A DNA stretch of 64,000 nt from the NCBI GenBank assembly GCA_963823735.1, contig CAWGMO010000001.1:1860001-1924000 (forward strand). The letters run 5' to 3'. The stretch comes from Actinoallomurus sp963823735. Lineage in GTDB: Bacteria > Actinomycetota > Actinomycetes > Streptosporangiales > Streptosporangiaceae. The position numbers and the translations under genes were made by a program. Shown piece by piece: positions 1 through 8,456 of this stretch; positions within the stretch are counted from its first letter, which is position 1; every line of letters starts with the position of its first letter. Below the pieces are notes generated by a model. That model worked only from the letters and a program-made list of their open reading frames with translations. It was not told the DNA's origin and ran no database searches.

Positions 1-134
1 GTCAGGGTGACGACCTCGACCTCGTCCCCTGAGAGTTCCGCCGGCCCGGCCTGACACATCGCGCGGGCGTACGCCTCGGTCTGAAGCAGACCTGGGATCA
101 TGCCGATCTCAATAATCATCCAGCAGGTGCTCAC
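1..134 (-). pseudogene. C-terminal fragment of an XRE/DUF5753-type regulator, cut by the window edge
   Basis: The minus strand reads 44 codons in an open frame into the left edge. It contains IPGLLQTEAYARAM, which matches the start of the DUF5753 domain found after the helix-turn-helix in many actinomycete XRE regulators. The part seen begins at a GTG near 134, and no HTH domain is visible upstream. A short reading in another frame ends here (GRPVPPAA then stop), so the gene is probably frameshifted or truncated at its 5' side. Between 135 and 339 I see no convincing gene; a plus-strand stretch at about 184-273 ends in a stop and looks like a decayed fragment. The domain call rests on one motif. 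Confidence 0.4.
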
Positions 135-339
135 GCCGCCGGCGGCACGGGTCGGCCCATGAAGACCCCGGATTCGAGCCGCCGCCCAGGCATGTCGCGC
201 CCGGGATCTGGCTCGGCGTACAGGACGAGCCCAGGCCCGGTGTCGTCCTCACCCGGGACGAGATCCGTGACTCATGACCGAGCGCCCCTCGACGCGAGGA
301 GCGCGCGTGAGCACCCGGCCACAGAATGACGCTCTGACC

Positions 340-1437
340 TCAGACGCGTGCGGCGGACCACTCCTCCAGGTGGGCGACGAACAGGCGGGCCTGTTCGGGC
401 CAGTGGTAGCGGGCTCGGGCCGCTTCGTGGCCGCGTTTGCCCATTTCCAGGCGTAGTGGGGTGTCGTCTCTCAGGCGGCGTACGGCGGCGGCGGTGGCTT
501 GCGGGTCCTGGAACGGGACCACCAGGCCGCAGGCCGCCTCGGTGATGATCTCGGCGGCGATCGGGTTCGGGGTCGTCACCACCGGCAGGCCTCTTGCCAT
601 GTACTCGACGACCTTCGTCGGCATCGAGTGGCGGTAGTTCGGGGAGTCGTGCAGGAGGGCCAGGCCGGCCAGGGCGCCCTCGGCCATGCGCAGGGCTCGG
701 TCGTTCGGGACGAAGCCGTACCAGCGGAGTATGCCTTCGCGTTGCGCGTCGCGCAGGAGGGGGCGTACGTCCGCGTCGGCGGCGCCGATCAGGTCGAGGG
801 TGATGCCGTCGGCTACCAGCATCCGGCCCAGGGAGATCAGGTCCTCGGCGCCTCGTGCCAGTGACAGCTGGCCGACGTAGATGACCCGGTCGTCGCCCGG
901 GGGTGCCGCCGGGGCGTCCGGGACGTGGGTGGTGTTCGGTACGACCGGGTGGTCGTGCCGGAACCGTTTCCGGTAGCCCTCTTCGGCGAGCAGCAGCTTG
1001 AGGCGTCGTTCCGCGCGCCGTTCGACGAGGCGTACGGCCAGGCGCAGCGGTGCCTTCAGCGGCGCCGGGAGCCAGCCTTTGGCGCCCAGCGCCGCCGCCG
1101 TGTCTTCGTGGACGTCCCAGACCGTGCGCGAGCGCAGGCGGCGTGGGATCGCCGGCAGCAGCTCAGGGTCGTGCACGAGGATGACGTCGGCCTCCTTCGC
1201 CCGCGAGGCCAGTACGCGGCGCGCGGCGCGTATCGCGTGGAGCCGGCGCCGTCCGGCGGCGCGCGGAACGTCGATGGGTACGACGTCCGGCCACGGCGAC
1301 ACATTGCACGCGGTGAATGGCGCCACATAGGTGACGGCGTGCCCAGCGTCGAGGAGCGCGCGAATCTGCCGATGCAGAATCCGCGCGTCCTCGGGATGGT
1401 GCACGACCGTGCATACGAAAACACGCATCTTGATCAC
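340..1437 (-). CDS. GT4-type glycosyltransferase (365 aa)
   Basis: This is a GT-B fold glycosyltransferase, expected to move a sugar from a nucleotide donor in the cytoplasm during surface-polysaccharide assembly. The N-terminal half opens with a Rossmann strand (MRVFVCTVVHHPEDARIL), and VHDPELLPA lies in the acceptor domain. The C-terminal donor domain has VIYVGQLSLARGAEDL, then MPTKVVEYMARGLPVV followed by EAACGLVVP, the usual donor-binding glutamate region. It is the last gene of a minus-strand operon after the sugar dehydrogenase (59-bp gap). Start: GTG at 1437 lies 9 bases after a CATAAT -10-like box; ATG at 1428 is an alternative. Donor and acceptor cannot be told from sequence. Confidence 0.88.
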   Translation of the reverse strand: MIKMRVFVCTVVHHPEDARILHRQIRALLDAGHAVTYVAPFTACNVSPWPDVVPIDVPRAAGRRRLHAIRAARRVLASRAKEADVILVHDPELLPAIPRRLRSRTVWDVHEDTAAALGAKGWLPAPLKAPLRLAVRLVERRAERRLKLLLAEEGYRKRFRHDHPVVPNTTHVPDAPAAPPGDDRVIYVGQLSLARGAEDLISLGRMLVADGITLDLIGAADADVRPLLRDAQREGILRWYGFVPNDRALRMAEGALAGLALLHDSPNYRHSMPTKVVEYMARGLPVVTTPNPIAAEIITEAACGLVVPFQDPQATAAAVRRLRDDTPLRLEMGKRGHEAARARYHWPEQARLFVAHLEEWSAARV

Positions 1438-1496
1438 GTCACCGGAATTATGGGGTGCCCGGGAAAATTTCCGGTGAATTCCTCACGTCCATCCGC

Positions 1497-2765
1497 TCAA
1501 AGCAATTCGACACGTTCGGCGGACTGGTCCTCGGCGAAGCGTGTGCTGCCTCGCGTGTCGAAGAGCAGCCGGGAGTGACGTGTGAGCGTCTCGGCGTCGT
1601 ACTCGACGTGGTCGGTCAGCACGATCACCAGGTCGGCCTCGGCGAGCGCTGTGTGCAGGACGCGTGCGCGCGGCACCGGTGTCCCGTCGGCGTCCCACTC
1701 CTCGACGTGCGGGTCGTGGAAGCTGAGGTCGGCGCCCATCTTGCGGAGCCGGGAGGCGACGGGGCGTGCCGGCGACTCGCGCTGGTCGGCGATGTCGGCC
1801 TTGTACGTCACGCCGAGCAGCAGCACCTTGGCGTTCCTCATGGCCAGGCCCTCGCGGTTGAGCAGGGCCTGTGCGCGCTCGACGACGTAGCGCGGCATCC
1901 GGTCGTTGATCTCCTGCGCCAACTCGACGAACCGGAACGGGTACCCGAGTGAACGCACCTTGTACGACAGGTAGTTCGGGTCGATCGGGATGCAGTGGCC
2001 GCCGACGCCGGGGCCGGGGTAGAACGCCTGGAAGCCGAACGGCTTGGTCGCGGCGCACCCGATGGCGTCCCACAGGTCGATGCCGAGCTCGTGGCAGAAC
2101 ACCGCCATCTCGTTCACCAGCGCGATGTTGACGTGCCGGTAGGTGTTCTCCAGGAGCTTGGCCATCTCGGCCTCGCGGGTGCCCTTCGCCTGCACGACGT
2201 TGTCCACGAACTTGCCGTAGAACGACGCGGCGGCGTTGGCGCAGGCCGGCGTCAGACCGCCGACGATCTTGGGCGTGTTGCGGACGCCGTACACGGGGTT
2301 GCCGGGGTCGATCCGCTCCGGCGAGAACGCCAGGTGGAACTCCTCGCCGGCCTTCAGGCCGGAGGTCTCCAGGATCGGGCCGACGACCTCTTCGGTGGTG
2401 CCGGGGTACGTCGTCGACTCCAGGACGACCAGCGTGCCGGGCTCCAGGTGCCGCGAGACCGTCTGCGTGGCCTTCTGCACGGCCGTCAGGTCGGGGCCAC
2501 CGTCGTTCGAAAGGGGCGTGGGCACGCAGATCACGACCGTGCGCGCGCCGTCGAGGATGCTCTCCTCACGCGTGGGCGTGAAGCCCGCCGCGAGCATCTC
2601 CTCGATCTCCGCCGGGCTGACGTCGTCGACGTGCGAGAGGCCGGCTTTCAGCCCCGCCACGACCTTCGGGTCGCGGTCCAGGCCGGCGACGCGCAGCCCG
2701 GAACGGGCGGCCTCCCGGGCCAGGGGGAGGCCGACGTAGCCGAGTCCGATGATCACCAGGTCCAA
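1497..2765 (-). CDS. wecC: UDP-N-acetyl-D-mannosamine dehydrogenase-type nucleotide-sugar dehydrogenase (422 aa)
   Basis: NAD-dependent oxidation of a UDP-sugar to its uronic acid. The protein begins with the dinucleotide-binding motif GLGYVGLP. The catalytic cysteine lies in GPGVGGHCIPIDPNYL, and LGVTYKADIADQRESPA is the C-terminal domain signature of this family. The presence of a wecB-type epimerase in the divergent operon points to UDP-ManNAc as substrate, giving UDP-ManNAcA; UDP-glucose or GDP-mannose remain possible. The start is TTG at 2765, preceded by AAGGGAG. This removes 33 residues of low-quality upstream reading that overlap the preceding glycosyltransferase gene, which ends 14 bases away. 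Substrate assignment is inference from context. Confidence 0.9.
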   Translation of the reverse strand: MDLVIIGLGYVGLPLAREAARSGLRVAGLDRDPKVVAGLKAGLSHVDDVSPAEIEEMLAAGFTPTREESILDGARTVVICVPTPLSNDGGPDLTAVQKATQTVSRHLEPGTLVVLESTTYPGTTEEVVGPILETSGLKAGEEFHLAFSPERIDPGNPVYGVRNTPKIVGGLTPACANAAASFYGKFVDNVVQAKGTREAEMAKLLENTYRHVNIALVNEMAVFCHELGIDLWDAIGCAATKPFGFQAFYPGPGVGGHCIPIDPNYLSYKVRSLGYPFRFVELAQEINDRMPRYVVERAQALLNREGLAMRNAKVLLLGVTYKADIADQRESPARPVASRLRKMGADLSFHDPHVEEWDADGTPVPRARVLHTALAEADLVIVLTDHVEYDAETLTRHSRLLFDTRGSTRFAEDQSAERVELL

Positions 2766-2779
2766 GGGGTGGTCTCCCT

Positions 2780-4210
2780 TCACGAAGCTGCGGGGGCGAT
2801 GTCCCGGTACGAGCCGAGGTAGCGGGCTGTGACGGTCCGCCAGGTGCGGTGTTCCGCGACCCACTCTCGGGCGGCCCGCCCGATTTCGCCGCGTCGCTCA
2901 GGACTGTAAATGAGCTGGTCGAGGCAATTGGCCCAGGATTCCGGGTCTTCCGGAAGTGTTAACGTCCCGGTCACGCCCGGTTCGATGATTTCGCGAAGCG
3001 CTCTGACTTCACTGGCTATCACCGGGATTCCCCCGGCCATCGCCTCCAGCGGTTTGAGCGGGGTGACCAATTGGCAGACGCGGTCAGCCGTACGCGGGAC
3101 CGCGAAGATATCGAGGACCGCGTGATAGCGACGTACCTGATCGACCGGCACCCGCCCGGTGAACACCGCGTTCACCCCGAGTTCGGCCGCGCGACGCTCC
3201 AGCGCCGGTTTCTCGGGCCCGTCGCCGACGAGCAGCAGGGTGATGTCGCGCCGCAGGGCCGCGGCCTCGATCAGCGTTCCGATGCCCTCGAAGCCGTAGA
3301 ACGTGGACGTGAGACCCACCACGACGGCGTCCGGCGCGATGCCCAGCTCGGAGCGGAGCGCGGAGCCGTCCGGCAGGGGCTGAAGGAACGAGTCGTCGAC
3401 GGCGTTGGGCACGACCAGTACGTTCTTGACGCCGCGGCCCTCGATCTCCTCCCGCATCGCCTCGCCGAGCGTGACGACCAGGTCGGCGGAGCGCATCCGC
3501 TCGGTCTCCAGCTCGCGGGTCAGCCGGTAGAACTCGTCGGCGGGCGTACGCGCCGGGTCGCGGGACAGCCAGGAGTCCTCCAGGAACCCGCGGACCTCGT
3601 ACGCGACCGGCAGCCCGTGACGCTCGCGCAGTTCGAGTGCGACGGCGGCGTTCAGGTGGTTGCTGGCCGCGTGCAGCACGGACGGCCGCAGCTCCTCGAT
3701 GAGGGGTTCGGCCAGGTCGGCGGCCTTGCGGATCTCGGCGACCGGGCCGCCCGGCGGCAGCCACGGCAGCAGCCGGTGGTACGGGATGCCGTCGACGGCG
3801 ACCTCGGTGCGCGCGTCCGCGACTCCCTGGGCGAGCGGGTGCCCGAGCCGTGTCACGACGTGCGGGTCGAGCCCCAGCTCCCGCTGGGCCAGGACGATCC
3901 GGTGCGTCCGCACGGTGTAGCCGGCCTGGGTGGCCGGCAGCGCGTTGGTGACGAAGTGCAGCACCGTGCCGGGCTTACCGCCGGCGGCGGGTGCCTTGCC
4001 GGTGCGCGGCGGCTCGGCGAGCAGCGCGCGCAGATTCCCGGTCTCGTCCCTGGGCGTGGGCCGCGTCAGCGACCCGAAACGGCTGCGTACGGCACCGGGC
4101 GCCCGTCGGAGCACCAGCCGTGCGGCGAGCCGGAAAGCGCGGCGCGGATCGTCCAGGGCATGCCGCCCGGCGAGCGCCGCACAGAAAAGGATCATCTTGG
4201 CCACCTGCAT
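2780..4210 (-). CDS. GT4-type glycosyltransferase (476 aa)
   Basis: First gene of the minus-strand sugar operon. After about 85 basic N-terminal residues comes a GT-B enzyme: the acceptor domain starts at VLHFVTNALPATQAGYTVRT, whose glycine-rich turn is typical of GT4. The donor domain includes VVPNAVDD, LLLVGDGPEKPAL and TPLKPLEAMAGGIPVIAS, with EIIEPGVTGTL holding the nucleotide-ribose glutamate. ATG at 4210 is chosen because the reading further upstream crosses the intergenic region and the 5' end of wecB on the other strand; ATG at 4195 is an alternative. It is likely co-transcribed with the dehydrogenase (14-bp gap). Sugar specificity is unknown. Confidence 0.88.
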   Translation of the reverse strand: MQVAKMILFCAALAGRHALDDPRRAFRLAARLVLRRAPGAVRSRFGSLTRPTPRDETGNLRALLAEPPRTGKAPAAGGKPGTVLHFVTNALPATQAGYTVRTHRIVLAQRELGLDPHVVTRLGHPLAQGVADARTEVAVDGIPYHRLLPWLPPGGPVAEIRKAADLAEPLIEELRPSVLHAASNHLNAAVALELRERHGLPVAYEVRGFLEDSWLSRDPARTPADEFYRLTRELETERMRSADLVVTLGEAMREEIEGRGVKNVLVVPNAVDDSFLQPLPDGSALRSELGIAPDAVVVGLTSTFYGFEGIGTLIEAAALRRDITLLLVGDGPEKPALERRAAELGVNAVFTGRVPVDQVRRYHAVLDIFAVPRTADRVCQLVTPLKPLEAMAGGIPVIASEVRALREIIEPGVTGTLTLPEDPESWANCLDQLIYSPERRGEIGRAAREWVAEHRTWRTVTARYLGSYRDIAPAAS

Positions 4211-4332
4211 GGCGAGCGAGGTTAAGCAGCCCCGATGAACGAGAGGCAAACTTGGCCTGACCCGGGCGCGTTCGCAGGCCGGGAGTCCGCGGCTTGCCAC
4301 GTGGCCTACCATCTTCGCCAACGTCAGCCGCC

Positions 4333-4350
4333 CGTTTCGCCGGCGAAACG
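4333..4350. promoter_or_regulatory. Perfect 18-bp palindrome in the divergent promoter region
   Basis: CGTTTCGCCGGCGAAACG equals its own reverse complement. It sits midway between the start of the minus-strand glycosyltransferase operon (4210) and wecB (4491). Partly matched arms outside it (CCGCC at 4328-4332, GGCGG at 4354-4358) could extend it to a hairpin. A dimeric repressor operator controlling both sugar operons is the simplest reading; a stem-loop in the wecB leader is the alternative. Confidence 0.5.
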
Positions 4351-4450
4351 CCGGGCGGGTGTACTCCGCCGAGGCCTGGGATCTCCTCCGGGACCTGAAC
4401 CACGATGTGCGGCCGTGAAATGACGTCGGCCCGCTACGCAGATGCCTCTC

Positions 4451-4466
4451 CCGGCCCGAAGGCCGG
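4451..4466 (+). promoter_or_regulatory. Tetraloop hairpin in the wecB leader
   Basis: CCGGCC-CGAA-GGCCGG forms a six-base-pair stem closed by a four-base loop, 24 bases before the wecB start and just ahead of the ribosome binding site (AAGGAAGGG). It could affect translation or stabilise the message. Short GC stems are common in this genome, so significance is modest. Confidence 0.3.
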
Positions 4467-4490
4467 ATCAACCATCCAAGGAAGGGTCCA

Positions 4491-5609
4491 ATGATCGCGC
4501 ACGTCCTCGGCGCCCGGCCGAACTTCGTCAAGGCGGCACCCGTCATCAGCGCGCTCGCGGCCACCGGCCAGGCGCAGCATGTGATCCACACGGGTCAGCA
4601 CTACGACGAGCGCATGTCCGAGATCTTCTTCCGCGAGCTCGGCCTGCCCGAGCCGGACGTGAACCTCGGCGTCGGCTCCGGCAGTCACGCCGCGCAGACG
4701 GCCGCGATCATGATCGCGATGGAGCGCGAGTTCATCGAGCGTTCACCTGACCTCGTCATGGTGTACGGCGACGTGAACTCCACCATCGCCGCCGCGCTCG
4801 TCGCGGCCAAGTTGCACATCCCGGTCGCGCACGTCGAGGCGGGCCTGCGGAGCTTCGACATCAGCATGCCCGAGGAGGTCAACCGCCGCCTCGTCGACCA
4901 GCTCTCCTCGCTGTGCTTCGTGACGAGCCCCGAGGCGATCGGCCACCTCGCGGCCGAGGGTGTGGCCGGGCGTGCGCCGGGGACGAACGTCGACCGCGTG
5001 CAGCTCGTCGGCAACCCGATGATCGACACGCTGCTGGCGCACCTGGACGCCTTCGACACCGACGCGGTGCGCGAGGCGCACAACCTGCCGGACCGCTACG
5101 TCGTCGCGACGCTTCACCGCCCGGCCAACGTCGACGACCCCGACGTCGTCGCGGGCCTGGTCAAGCGCCTGCACGAGATCGCGGACCTGGCCGACGTCGT
5201 GATGCCGGTGCACCCGCGCGGGCGTAAGGCCCTGACCGACGCCGGGCTGGACTCCCACGCCCGCGTCCACCTGCTCGAACCGCTCGGTTACGTCGACTTC
5301 GTCGCGACCGTACGCGGTGCCGCCGCCGTCGTCACCGACTCCGGTGGCGTACAGGAGGAGACAACGATCTTGGGTGTTCCCTGCCTGACGGTCCGCCCGA
5401 ACACCGAGCGGCCGATCACCATCACACATGGCACCAACCGGCTCGTCACGCCCGACGAGATGGTGGCCGCGGTCGGCGAGGCGCTCGCCACCGAGCGCGG
5501 CGACGACGAGAAGCCGCCGCTGTGGGACGGCCACGCCGGCCGCCGCATCGCCCGCGTCGTCCAGACCTGGTACGCCGCGGCGCGTGAGGAGGTGAGGTTC
5601 GGTGGCTGA
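4491..5609 (+). CDS. wecB: UDP-N-acetylglucosamine 2-epimerase, non-hydrolysing (372 aa)
   Basis: Interconverts UDP-GlcNAc and UDP-ManNAc in the cytoplasm. The start matches the family (LGARPNFVKAAPVISAL), followed by HTGQHYDERMS, VYGDVNST, HVEAGLRSFD with MPEEVNRR, and TDSGGVQEE near the C-terminus, the expected ligand-binding blocks. Length is normal for the family. The ATG at 4491 has a clear AAGGAAGGG site 6 bases upstream. It overlaps the next gene by 8 bases. With the divergently transcribed dehydrogenase it forms a two-step route to UDP-ManNAcA, a precursor of teichuronic-acid-like or enterobacterial-common-antigen-like polymers; the final polymer here is not known. Confidence 0.93.
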   Translation: MIAHVLGARPNFVKAAPVISALAATGQAQHVIHTGQHYDERMSEIFFRELGLPEPDVNLGVGSGSHAAQTAAIMIAMEREFIERSPDLVMVYGDVNSTIAAALVAAKLHIPVAHVEAGLRSFDISMPEEVNRRLVDQLSSLCFVTSPEAIGHLAAEGVAGRAPGTNVDRVQLVGNPMIDTLLAHLDAFDTDAVREAHNLPDRYVVATLHRPANVDDPDVVAGLVKRLHEIADLADVVMPVHPRGRKALTDAGLDSHARVHLLEPLGYVDFVATVRGAAAVVTDSGGVQEETTILGVPCLTVRPNTERPITITHGTNRLVTPDEMVAAVGEALATERGDDEKPPLWDGHAGRRIARVVQTWYAAAREEVRFGG

Positions 5610-6276
5610 CCGGCAGGTCGCGAGGCTCAAGGCGGCCCTCGCCGACCGGGAGACGCGCGTACGGATCCTGGAGGCGCGGGTCGCGGCCCTGGAGACGTCG
5701 ACGTCGCTCCGGGTGGGCCGCGCCGTCACGGACGCGGCGCGCAAGCCCGGCAAGGGCGTCGTGAAGCTGCCGCGCGAGCTGTACCGCATGTGGCGTCATC
5801 GCGGGGCGCCGAACGTCATCACCTCCGTCGACGCGCGCGAGAAGCCCATGTTCAGCGCCCGCGACGAGGACCGGCTGATCGCCGGCGCCCCGGCGAGGAG
5901 CCTCATCGTGGCGGGGGTGCTCGGCCCGGAGACGGCCAAGGCGCTGGCGGGGCACGCCCACGTCGTGCCGCTGATGCCGCACGACGGCGCGCTGGTCCTC
6001 GACACGACCGACGTCGACCTCGTGGTCGTCGACGCCGCCGCCGGCGAGCCCGGCGGCCCGTGGGCCTACCTCGGAGTTCCCGGGGTTCCGGACCGCGAGC
6101 GCGCGCTGCTCGCCCTCATGGAGGTCGCGCGTGGCCGCGGGCGGCCGGTCGTCCTCCTCGGCTCCGCGCCCGGCCTGGCGGGCCTCCGCTGGGACGCCAC
6201 GCTCGCGGCCGGGACGCCGATGGACGACGGGCTGGCCGGGCTGTGCGCGCGGTTCGGCATCGACCCCATCACATGA
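5602..6276 (+). CDS. Hypothetical coiled-coil protein in the polysaccharide operon (224 aa)
   Basis: I do not recognise a named family. Residues 1 to about 33 form a short heptad-like helix (RLKAALADRETRVRILEARV) of the kind found at the front of some polysaccharide glycosyltransferases. The remainder alternates strands and helices (SLIVAGVLGPETAKAL, DVDLVVVDAAAGEPG, RPVVLLGSAPGLAGL) and resembles half of a Rossmann-like domain without catalytic motifs I can name. GTG at 5602 overlaps the end of wecB, and the stop overlaps the next coding frame (ATGA), so translation is coupled. A structural or partner subunit for the neighbouring double glycosyltransferase is a guess. Confidence 0.7.
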   Translation: MADRQVARLKAALADRETRVRILEARVAALETSTSLRVGRAVTDAARKPGKGVVKLPRELYRMWRHRGAPNVITSVDAREKPMFSARDEDRLIAGAPARSLIVAGVLGPETAKALAGHAHVVPLMPHDGALVLDTTDVDLVVVDAAAGEPGGPWAYLGVPGVPDRERALLALMEVARGRGRPVVLLGSAPGLAGLRWDATLAAGTPMDDGLAGLCARFGIDPIT

Positions 6277-6293
6277 CTTCGAAAGGACAACGC

Positions 6294-8456
6294 GTGCGTG
6301 CTCTGGTGTACGGCGACGTCGATCTCAACCTCATCGACGGGTCGGCGATCTGGGCCCAGGCGATGGTGCAGGCCCTGCGGGAGGCCGGCGTCGAGGTGAC
6401 GCTCGTCCTGAAGGCCCCGGTCCGTACGGGACGGCTCGTCGACCCGCTGGAGAGCCTGCCGGGCGTGACCGTCCACCGCCGGCCCGAGGACGCCACCACG
6501 CCGCTGTCGGTCGAGGACGCCGCGCGGCTGATGACCGAGCTGGACGAGGCCGAGCCGTTCGACCTCGCCGTCGTACGCGGCCGGCGCCTGGCGATCCGGA
6601 TGACGGGGACGCCGCTGGCCGGGCGGCTGTGGACCTACCTCACGGACGTGCCGCAGAACGCCGCCGAGCTGACCGGGAAGATCCGCGGCGAGCTGGCGGC
6701 CGTCGCCGGCGCGTCGCGTTTCCTGCTCTGCCAGACCGAGGAGCTGCGCTGCTTCCTCGAAGGCGTGCTGCACAGGGCCGCGGGCAAGTGCGTGCTGTTC
6801 CCGCCGGTCGTGGCGCTGCCCGAGGGCCTGGAGCCGTCGCCGCACCGGGAGCCGGGCCGCCCGCTCAAGCTCGTCTACACCGGCAAGTTCGCGCCGCGCT
6901 GGAACACCTACGAGATGACGGGCCTGCCCCGCCGTCTCGCCGCGCGCATGGTCGACGCCGAGCTGCACATGATCGGCGACAAGATCCACACGGACCGGAA
7001 CGACCCCGGGTTCTCCAAGCGGATGCGCGTGGCGCTGGACTCCACGCCGTCGCTGGTCTGGCACGGCGGCCACCCGCGCGCCGAGGCCATGCGGATCGCC
7101 GCCGGCTGCGACATCGGGCTGTCCTGGCGCCACCCCGAGCTCGACGCCAGCCTGGAGCTGTCGACGAAGGTCCTGGAGATGGGCGCCCTCGGGCTGCCGG
7201 TCGTGCTCAACCGCACGCCGATGCACGAGAGCCTCCTGGGCTCGGACTACCCGCTGTTCGCGAGCACCGAGGGCGAGGTGGTCGACGTCCTGGAGGCCGC
7301 CGCGCGGCCGGAGACGTACGAGCGCGCGCGCCGCATGTGCCTCGACGCGGCGAGCGACTTCACCCTTGAGGCCGCCGCCGGGCGGCTGCGCCGCTACCTG
7401 CGCCAGGCGTTCCCGCCGGTGCCGGACGGCGCGAAGACGACGCGGGTCGTCGTCGCCGGGCACGACCTGAAGTTCTTCGGCCGGATGCTGGACCACCTGG
7501 AGTCCATGCCGAACATCGAGCTGCGCGTCGACCGCTGGCCCGCGCTCGGCAAGCACGACCCGGACGCCAGCCGTGAGCTGGCCGAGTGGGCCGATGTGAT
7601 CGTCTGCGAGTGGTGCGGCCCGAACGCCGTCTGGTACAGCGAGTGGCTGAAGGCGAACGGCCGCCCGGACCAGCGCCTCGTCGTACGCCTGCACCGTTTC
7701 GAGCTGTACGGCGCGTGGCCCGGCCGCCTCGACATCGACATGATCGACAAGGTCATCTGCGTGAGCCCGCACTACGCGGACCTGACCCGCAAGATGACCG
7801 GCTGGCCCGACGACAAGGTCGTCGTGATCCCGAACTGGGTGGACGACGCGCAGTTCGACCGGGTCAAGCTGCCCGGCGCCGCCCACCACCTGGGCGTCAT
7901 CGGCCTCGCCCCGTGGCGCAAGCGGCTCGACCTGGCCGTGGACGTCCTGGAGGAGCTGCGGGCCCACGACCCGAGGTTCACGCTGTTCGTGAAGTCCAAG
8001 CTGCCGTGGGACCTGCCGTGGATCTGGAACCGTACGGAGGAGCGGGAGAGCTTCGAGGGCCTGTTCCGGCGGATCAGGCGTTCACCGGCGCTGGCGTCGG
8101 CCGTGGTGTTCGACCCGGCCGGGCCCGACGTCGCGTCGTGGCTGCGGCGCGTGGGCTTCGTGCTGTCCACCAGCGACGACGAGAGCTTCCACCTCGCACC
8201 GGCGGAGGGCATGGCCTCCGGCGCGGTTCCGGCGCTGCTCGGCTGGCCCGGCGCCGACACCATCTACGACCGGCGCTGGATCCACGCGTCGCCGTCGGCG
8301 ATGGCGGCGAAGATCGCCCAGATCGTCGACGAGGGCCGCTGGGAGGAGGAGCGGATGCTCGGACGCGAGGAGGTACGCCGGTCCTACGCCCTCGACCTGG
8401 TCTGCGACCGCTGGGTGGAGCTGCTCACGTCCGCCCGGGGCGCCGCAGCGGGGTGA
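6294..8456 (+). CDS. Tandem two-domain glycosyltransferase (720 aa)
   Basis: The protein carries two GT-B-like glycosyltransferase units in a row. Unit one (about 1-375) has LVYTGKFAPRWNTYEM and ELSTKVLEMGALGLPVVLN. Unit two (about 380-720) restarts with TRVVVAGHDLKFFGRML and contains VRLHRFELYGAWPGRLD, VVVIPNWVDD, GLAPWRKRLDLAVDVLEEL and HLAPAEGMASGAVP. Such double enzymes can add alternating sugars to a repeating polymer, which would suit a ManNAcA-containing chain (inference). The start is GTG at 6294 with GAAAGGAC six bases upstream; ATG at 6273, overlapping the previous stop, is an alternative. Its end overlaps the convergent acyltransferase by 32 bases. Confidence 0.85.
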   Translation: MRALVYGDVDLNLIDGSAIWAQAMVQALREAGVEVTLVLKAPVRTGRLVDPLESLPGVTVHRRPEDATTPLSVEDAARLMTELDEAEPFDLAVVRGRRLAIRMTGTPLAGRLWTYLTDVPQNAAELTGKIRGELAAVAGASRFLLCQTEELRCFLEGVLHRAAGKCVLFPPVVALPEGLEPSPHREPGRPLKLVYTGKFAPRWNTYEMTGLPRRLAARMVDAELHMIGDKIHTDRNDPGFSKRMRVALDSTPSLVWHGGHPRAEAMRIAAGCDIGLSWRHPELDASLELSTKVLEMGALGLPVVLNRTPMHESLLGSDYPLFASTEGEVVDVLEAAARPETYERARRMCLDAASDFTLEAAAGRLRRYLRQAFPPVPDGAKTTRVVVAGHDLKFFGRMLDHLESMPNIELRVDRWPALGKHDPDASRELAEWADVIVCEWCGPNAVWYSEWLKANGRPDQRLVVRLHRFELYGAWPGRLDIDMIDKVICVSPHYADLTRKMTGWPDDKVVVIPNWVDDAQFDRVKLPGAAHHLGVIGLAPWRKRLDLAVDVLEELRAHDPRFTLFVKSKLPWDLPWIWNRTEERESFEGLFRRIRRSPALASAVVFDPAGPDVASWLRRVGFVLSTSDDESFHLAPAEGMASGAVPALLGWPGADTIYDRRWIHASPSAMAAKIAQIVDEGRWEEERMLGREEVRRSYALDLVCDRWVELLTSARGAAAG

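Noticed and set aside
1459..1474. Inverted repeat around GGAAAATTTCC before the first glycosyltransferase as an operator
   Set aside because: The symmetry is imperfect and off-centre, and the site lies between genes of one operon; too weak to list.
5790..6293. Extension of the double glycosyltransferase upstream to 5790 (888 codons)
   Set aside because: It overlaps the preceding coiled-coil protein in another frame and is Arg/Pro-rich; a ribosome binding site fits GTG 6294.
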